A stretch of 64,000 nucleotides of DNA from Mesostigma viride (lineage: Eukaryota; Streptophyta; Mesostigmatophyceae; Mesostigmatales; Mesostigmataceae), in assembly GCA_009746045.1 (NCBI GenBank), contig RPFO01000528.1:25894-89893 (forward strand), read 5' to 3'. A program made the position numbers and the translations under genes. Below the pieces are notes generated by a model. It saw only the letters and a list, made by a program, of their open reading frames with translations, searched no databases and was not told the origin of the DNA. Shown one piece after another: positions 58,499 to 64,000 of this stretch; position 1 is the first letter of the stretch, and every line of letters starts with the position of its first letter.

Positions 58499-59882
58499 AT
58501 GGCAGAAACTCCCGCCGTCAACCGCCTCCCATACTCTCTCCGAGGGGGAGGCTTCAGCGCCCAACACGATTACGCAACTAATTGCAGATGCGGAAACCAT
58601 TGCAACGCAGCCCCGGGCCAGCGAGGCAGCCATTACCGCCTCCTCCAAGCGGGTTTGCGTCAACCCAGCCGACGAGATGGATCGCCAGGTCCCTTTGCCA
58701 TCGTCTTCTCAACCCAACGAGGCCACCCCCATTGACGAGGACGACGCCGACGCCGACGACGACGACGCTGAGCTCGACCCAGCATCCTTCATGCCTGGCC
58801 AGGTTGTCGCCGAGCACCGGTTCTTTTCGCTTACCGCCGTGGAGGCGCGGGCCATCCTGCACCACCTGAAAACCAACGACATATTCCACTCTATTTTCCC
58901 ACGTCTGGCGATACCATTTCAACGGACGAGCTTGCCGACATGGACGAGCCAGAGCTTCGACTTTCTGTTTTCCTGAGCCACGCGCAGGCCCCCTGCCTCC
59001 GGGCACTCTTTGCCGCTTTCGAGGACGCCGAGCACGGCACCGCCAACACCCCTGATGCTGCTTCCCCGGAAGCAGACCTGCACAAGCTCAATAAGGAAGT
59101 CGCAGACATGGCTGCCCAACTCGGCGCCTTGTCCACTGCTATCCGTCAAGACACTGCATGCTGCGCTCCAATCCAGCATTGCCGAGGTCAAGGCCGCCCT
59201 GGCCACACCTCCCCAGCCAGCAGCCCCCGCACCCACCAGCTATGCTAACGTGGTAAAACAGACGGACATTGCCAACCTGATGGAAGATGCAGCACGCAGG
59301 GGGGCTGTAGCCCACAAGACTGCTGTCGAGGAGGACCTGCGCTCACGCAGTATAGTGGTCCGGTATTTCCAGGTCGTGCAGCAGCCAGAAACGGACCTGA
59401 TGCTAGCGCAACGCCTGTACCACAGCCTCATCGTGGGCCGGCTGAATCTGGGCAACGAACGCATCCGCATAGAGTCGGCCGCCTGGATGGCGGGCCAGCC
59501 TGGCCCCATCCGGGTGACCTTTGCGAATGTGGCCAGCAAGGTGAAGGTACTCCAGGCCCGCAAGCTCCTAGGCGGGAGAAACGCGCCGAGCCTCGACGAC
59601 CTCCTCTCCCCGGCCCAGCTAGTCATCAAGAACGGTCTGCTGGGCAGCGACGTGGCGATCAAGGCCAGGAATGAAGGCCACAAGGTCTACGTCCGCCTCG
59701 TCCACGATACCCCCGTGCTCTTCATCAACGGCCAGCGCACGGAGGCGCAGGCTCCTAACAAGCGGCACAAGTCGGGCCGTACCAGGCCCGCCCCATGCAG
59801 CTGCGTCATCATCGTCTACGCACGTCCCGGGTATGGATGGCGCCCGGTAAGGGCACACCCTCGCGGCCTCGCGGTACAATAG
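58499..59882 (+). pseudogene. ORF1 of the L1-type LINE, frameshifted
   Basis: The start lies after the 5' UTR. The first frame gives an acidic stretch (DEDDADADDDDAELD). Around 58900 it moves into a frame with SVFLSHAQAPCLRALF and a coiled-coil-like DLHKLNKEVADMAAQL. Near 59155 it moves back to SYANVVKQTDIANLM, the RRM-like SIVVRYFQVVQ and the C-terminal domain (IRIESAAW, IRVTFANVASKVKVLQARKLL, LSPAQLVIKNGL). The layout is that of L1 ORF1p, with low similarity to the protein at 18670. The stop is at 59882. Confidence 0.7.
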
Positions 59883-60129
59883 GCTTTGGGCACAGCCTTT
59901 ATAAACAAGCCCCTTTCCATCCTCATGTCGCACCGTGCATGCGAGCATGATCAGGATGCAAGGTCGCCAGGCACGCCACGGTCAACCTTCCCGCCAATTT
60001 ACCAGCCTCACACGCCTCCTAGCCCGCCTTGAGCGGGATGAGGCCCAGTCGACACGCCGGCGACCCCAGCCAGGACGGAGACGACGCATATCCGTCCTGA
60101 AAGAAAGCCTCCATGCGTTGACAAGCATT

Positions 60130-60231
60130 AACCCCAATCGCCACCCTCCCCCTCCCCCCCCCCCCACCCCCACCCCCACCTCCAGCACTACCCTTCTCCA
60201 CCCCCACCCCCACCCCCACCCCCCCGCTAAT
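60130..60231 (+). repeat. (CCCCCA)n tract between ORF1 and ORF2
   Basis: Two blocks of CCCCCACCCCCACC separated by ~25 bases. The minus strand has many GGGGGT runs and could form G-quadruplexes. It lies directly before ORF2. Confidence 0.85.
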
Positions 60232-60241
60232 AGGGCAACGG

Positions 60242-63200
60242 CCCATTCTTGGTATTGCAAGTTTTAACGTGCGCACCCTCCCTGCAGATCCTTCTACGAG
60301 CGGCGGCACCCCAGCACGCCAACGCGTCGACGAGCTGATCGCCCTGTGCGCCGACAACAAGATCGCTGTTCTTGGAGTCCAGGAGCACCGACGCACCGTT
60401 GACCCTCAGCACGCGGTCAACGGTCTGCTGGTCGACGACCTGCGTGCAGGCTGGCGGTTCCACTATGGTGGCGGCGACGCGCCGGGCCAAGGTGGTGTGG
60501 GCCTCTTGTGCTCGCCGGCAGCATCAGAGCAGCTCCAGTCCATCGTGCTGCGGTCCCCGCGTGTGCTAGTGGCCACTTTTTCGGCCACTGAGGGCCATTC
60601 ACACCACACGCTAACCGTTATCGTGGGATATGCACCACATGCGGGTCGAGCTCAGGCGGAACGTGAGGCCTTCTTCGACGCCCTCAAGGAGGAGGAGGCC
60701 AACATCCCAGCTCGGCACTTCCTGGTTATGCTGCTCGACGCCAACGCCACGCTGCCAGTTGGCACTGGGGGCGCTCAGTATTCCCCAACCAACACGACAG
60801 CCAACGGTAACACGCCTTTATTTGCGAATCTGCTGGCAGAATCTGCGCTGGTTGCATGCAATGCTTCTTTCGCACGCCCCGCTGAGCAGCTGGCCACCTT
60901 TTTTGGGCCGTCGGATCGGGTGGTGTGCCTTGATTATGTCTGCGTACGTCGGGCTCAGCGCCCCTCAGTTGTCGATGCTCGCGTCCTGCAAGATTCTGTC
61001 AGCACGGTGGAATCTGATCATCGTCTCGTGCTCGCTCGCATCAGATTGCGGTTTCCTGGGGTGAAACCGTCGCGACAGCTGGCACCTCAGCCAGATCTGA
61101 AAGTGCTCCGGATTGTGCTGAAGGATGCCGACAAGATGTCAGCAGCAGAGCAGGCCGCTATGTCGCACAGGGATGATTTCCTGGCCGTATTCGACGCCGG
61201 GGGCAGCCGACAGCAGTTACACGCCATTCCGCCGCCGGGGGATATTTCAGTGATCCTCCGTGGTGTCGCCGCCAAGTATCGCCTGGCTGCCCGCACCCTC
61301 CCCACCTTGCCTCCGCGTCGGCAGCTTGCTGTCCACCGTCACGCACCGACAGTGGTCGCCGCCAGGCAGATGCTCCGCCGCAACAGAGATCCGATCGCCA
61401 AACCTGGGCTGCAAGCAGCTCTGAGGGCCGCCTACGAGCAGGCTGAGAAGGCAGATGCTCAGCAGATGGTCAAGGACCTGCGCAGCTGCCAGCAGAAGCA
61501 CGACGGCAAGGGGGCCTGGTTCTGGTACAAGCGCCTCGGGCACCCGGACGGCCTCGGCCGGCCCCACCGCCACGACGTCCCCGGCGCCCCAGCCAAGCGG
61601 CTTCGTACCTGGGCCACGGCCACGGCCGAGGTCGTGGGGACAGCTGCGCCGCCCCCACCCCTGCTCCCAGCCGCCGCCGCCCGCCCGGCCGCCCTGGCCG
61701 GCCCCGCAGGGCCCCCGGCCCCGCCTAGGTCAGCGGCGGACTACCTAGTCCCCCCGCTGGTCGGCCCACTTGGCGACCCGTCTGACATGCCTCCTTTCAC
61801 CTCTCGCGAGGTCACGGAGGCGGTCCAGCGCCTGCGTTATGACGCAGCCACCGGCTCTGACGAGATTCCGGCCGCAGTTGTAAAACTTGCAGCCGAATTC
61901 GAGGACACAGGTGTTATGCTGCTCTTCCGGGACATCTGCAACCGCCTTCTGCTGTCGTCGCAACCACCTCCAGCGGCCTGGCAACACAGTTTTCGCACGA
62001 TGCTGTACAAGAACAAGGGGTCGCCTGCCGACCCCGGCAACTACAGAGGGGTGTGCATTCAAAGTGCCCCCCTCAAGCTTCTTATGCGGCTCATCCTGAA
62101 CCGCCTGCGCACGGCCCTGGACGGTCACCTCAGCGAGACTCAGCACGGCTTCCGTTCAGGTCGCAACACAGTACAGGCGCTCTTCGCTACTCGCCGACTG
62201 GTGGAGGAACTGCAACGCCTTCAGCCTGGTGAGTCCCCTTTGCACCTTGTGCTGGTGGACTTCATCAAAGCCTTCGATTCGGTTTTCTGGCCTGCGCTTT
62301 GGGACATCCTCGAGTTGTTCCGGATCCCCCGCCCCCTGATTGCTGTCATCCGCAACCTGTATGAAGGGTCCACCACTTCGGTGCGCACTTCTTACGGGAC
62401 CACGCCCCCATGCCCTTTACAGAAGGGTGTGTGGCAGGGCTGCGTGCTGTCGCCCTACCTGTTCATTATTGTTGTCGAATACGTAATGATTCAGGCGCGC
62501 AAGCGATTTGCCCGCATCGTGGGCAGGGAACCAGGAGTGCAGGTTGCTAACAAATTCTGGCATGGCGGTGCGGACACGGAGATTCGGCTAGCAGACATCA
62601 TTTACGCAGACGACACCACCCTCTTCGAGGACACTGAGCACGTGCAGACATGGCTTGACTGCCTGGCTCTCGAGGCCCGTGCAGTGGGGCTTGAGGTCAG
62701 CAAGAAGACAGAGGCCCTGGCGGTTGGGCTCACCAACTCAGCGCCGCCCCTCTATCTCCTAGACGGCTCTCGAGTCCTGTATCGGGACCGCGTTAAGCTG
62801 CTGGGCAGCCTGCTCCCTAGCTGCGAGGTTGATGTGGACCATCGCATCTCCCTCGCCTGGCACGCTTTACGCCAGTACCGGGCCCTGTGGCGCAAGCCCC
62901 TGGGCAAGATCGAGAAACAGGACCTGTTCAAGGTCCTCGTCCTTCCTGTTCTCACGTATGGCGCCGAGACGTGGACCCTCACCGCCGACCTGGCCCGCAA
63001 GCTGGACGGCGCGGTCACCAGCATGCTGCGTTCCATTTTCAGAGTAGGATATGCTGCTCATGTCCGCAATGAGGACCTGTACCAGGGCATGCCCTATATC
63101 ACCAGCACAGCAACGCCGCCTGCAGCTAGTAGGGCACCTAGCTCGCACCAACCAGGTAGACACCTCACGTGGCCCCCCCGCAGGACTGCGACCAGCCCAG

Positions 63201-63395
63201 CCTGGCCGGCACCTCCTGACGTGGGCTGGGCCCAGTGATGTTAGACGCCGCAAGGCCCGCACCTTCAAAGAACAGCTAGTAGAGGACATGGGGGGCCTAG
63301 GCCTCTCCGTGATTTGGAAGAAGATGATGGACAAGGCCAAGTGGGCCCAGGTCATAGAGGACAACGAGCCCCCCCAGTTATATGCAATTCGATGA
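60242..63395 (+). pseudogene. ORF2 of the L1-type LINE: APE endonuclease and reverse transcriptase
   Basis: The conserved start of the endonuclease, ILGIASFNVRTL, is at 60245. No in-frame ATG precedes it after the last stop (a GTG is at 60269). Counting from 60269, the endonuclease has E39 (GVQEHRR), D157/N159 (LLDANA, for the usual GDFNA) and D250-H251 (ESDHRLV). The RT has NYRGVCIQSAPLK, HGFRSGRNT, D664 (VDFIKAFDS), QGCVLSPYLF and the YADD box (779-782). The main frame ends at 63238, but the natural C-terminus (RRLQLVGHLARTNQ ... WAQVIEDN) continues in another frame from ~63105 to 63395, a single shift. By family it nicks target DNA and primes reverse transcription there. Confidence 0.88.
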
Positions 63396-63412
63396 CCCGA
63401 CTAGTATCGGCC
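63385..63412 (+). repeat. 28-bp direct repeat, left copy
   Basis: CAATTCGATGACCCGACTAG... at the end of ORF2 returns exactly at 63972-63999. The ~560 bases between are therefore bracketed by direct repeats, as for an insertion or a tandem unit. Confidence 0.9.
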
Positions 63413-63420
63413 TTAGCCTT

Positions 63421-63540
63421 GCCGGCGCAAGCAAAAGTTTTAGTTATATACATCGATTCCTGCGGAATCGACACTAAGCGCTTAGTATCGATTCCGTAAG
63501 GAATCGTTGTATATAACTAAGACTGTTGCGACACGCCGGC
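63421..63540. repeat. Long palindrome with nested inverted repeats
   Basis: The inner 80 bases (63440-63519) form a nearly perfect palindrome centred on CTAAGCGCTTAG, with GGAATCGA / TCGATTCC repeated inside. Weaker pairing extends it to GCCGGCG / CGCCGGC at 63421 and 63540. This is MITE- or foldback-like. Confidence 0.85.
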
Positions 63541-63572
63541 ATCCCGGGTTCGAATCCCGCTGGGATCGTTCC
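63527..63572 (+). other. tRNA-like T arm (B-box) sequence
   Basis: CCGGGTTCGAATCCCGC has a TTCGAAT loop and four paired stem bases, followed by TGGGATCG. I find no matching acceptor or anticodon arm upstream, so it is not an intact tRNA. It may be a pol III promoter box of a SINE. Confidence 0.35.
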
Positions 63573-63879
63573 GGGGGTGGATTTTTCGCCTAGTAATGCG
63601 AATAACGTTGCGGACGCTAATCGTTCGGCCTAATATGTTAATCGAAATAGGCAAGTGCTCTCCGCTTACTAGGCGGAGTACCAGTGCTAGCTATTCGACT
63701 GATATGATGTGCTCAACCGGCTAATCATCTGTGTTGTTCGACGTCGCTCCGAAAATCGGCTAAGTCCCCGAAATCGGCTAATTTCCACGCGATGTCTCGC
63801 TATAATCGACTAGGCCTAGTTCGGTGGCTCGCTGGGCACCGACTAGTATGATAGGCCGCTGGCCTCTGACCCCCTGTCG
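63573..63879. other. AT-rich spacer, no gene recognised
   Basis: Short motifs such as ATCGGCTAA and ACTAGTATGATAGGCC repeat loosely. No ORF. Confidence 0.4.
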
Positions 63880-63971
63880 AATAGGAAATTTCGACAAATC
63901 GAATAAGGAAAATTCGATAATCGAATAGGAAAGTTCGATGGTCGAATAGGCAACTTCGATAATCGAATAGC
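63880..63971 (+). repeat. ~24-bp tandem repeat, TCGAATAGGAAATTTCGATA type
   Basis: About four units of TCGAATAGG(A/C)AA(A/C)TTCGATAA. Each contains inverted TCGAA/TTCGA, so the array can fold. Confidence 0.8.
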
Positions 63972-64000
63972 CAATTCGATGACCCGACTAGTATCGGCCC

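Larger units (their letters stand above)
58285..63411 (+). mobile_element. L1-type LINE with apurinic endonuclease, nearly full length
   Basis: The 5' UTR (to 58498) is similar to that of the ORF1-only element (GCTCATAACTTT, GATGATATAATTTTC, CGCAATAT). ORF1 and ORF2 follow, then a short 3' end at ~63411. ORF1 has two frameshifts and ORF2 one near its end, so this copy is probably dead. The related 5' UTR makes this family a candidate helper for the ORF1-only element, but the 3' ends differ, which argues for a different sister as helper. Confidence 0.8.

Noticed and set aside
63480-63572. Complete tRNA gene
   Set aside because: Only the T arm fits; no acceptor, D or anticodon arms pair upstream.

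Overview
This window is eukaryotic, and almost all of it is transposable elements and repeats. It has several classes of retrotransposon (LINEs with a restriction-like endonuclease, L1-type LINEs with an apurinic endonuclease, a SINE-like element, a Copia-superfamily LTR element), DNA transposons defined by inverted ends and empty sites, and long microsatellites. I see no bacterial operon, rRNA gene, CRISPR array or confident host gene. The LINE coding parts are strongly GC-rich while the Copia elements and spacers are closer to balanced. This would fit a TE-rich alga or other protist, but the species cannot be fixed from the sequence. Host genes can only be suspected: a coding-like fragment at the left edge (1-107, minus) and some candidate exons near 40.4-41.5 kb (minus).

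Left part, 0.55-28.9 kb. Eight copies (A to H) of GC-rich LINEs carry zinc fingers, a reverse transcriptase (RT) with a YMDD-type box, a CCHC knuckle and a restriction-like endonuclease (RLE). A and B are on plus and C to H on minus. Their 3' ends sit on TA-rich tracts and the copies follow one another head to tail. Copies D and E are the longest; their 5' ends encode most of a RING finger and two zinc fingers. Both are split at the same site by the same 4.5-kb DNA element. D and E with their inserts form a ~9-kb tandem duplication. After duplication, a 540-bp SINE-like element entered only the first block and a 2-kb L1-like element carrying only ORF1 entered only the second. Both late insertions have 11-bp target duplications and the same CAATT-type tail.

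Middle, 28.9-57.3 kb. Two nearly identical Copia-superfamily elements stand tail to tail (29550-48279 plus, 48285-56313 minus) inside a ~456-bp tandem repeat. They share the 5-bp target ACTTC, which is present left of, between and right of them. Each has ~695-bp LTRs, an extra ORF (ORF0) before gag, gag with a CCHC knuckle, and a pol in which the protease-like domain follows the integrase. Copy 1 is interrupted by a 10.7-kb element with perfect 56-bp inverted ends beginning CACTA (31342-42036). It is filled with minisatellites, hairpins, (GA)n and an ~890-bp (ATGG)n tract; copy 2 supplies the exact empty site.

Right part, 57.3-64 kb. A fragment of the L1-like ORF1 element is followed by a nearly full-length L1-type LINE (ORF1 with frameshifts; ORF2 with apurinic endonuclease, RT and C-terminal tail). 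The window ends with a 28-bp direct repeat bracketing a long palindrome, a tRNA-like T arm and a short AT-rich tandem repeat.

The most unusual observations are the integrase-protease-RT-RNase H order of the Copia pol, the SUMO-interacting-motif-like tail of its ORF0, the RING finger on an RLE LINE, the TA-tract LINE array, and repeated insertion of self-complementary tetranucleotides (CTAG, ACGT, TCGA, CCGG) that double the two bases before them, like transposon excision footprints.
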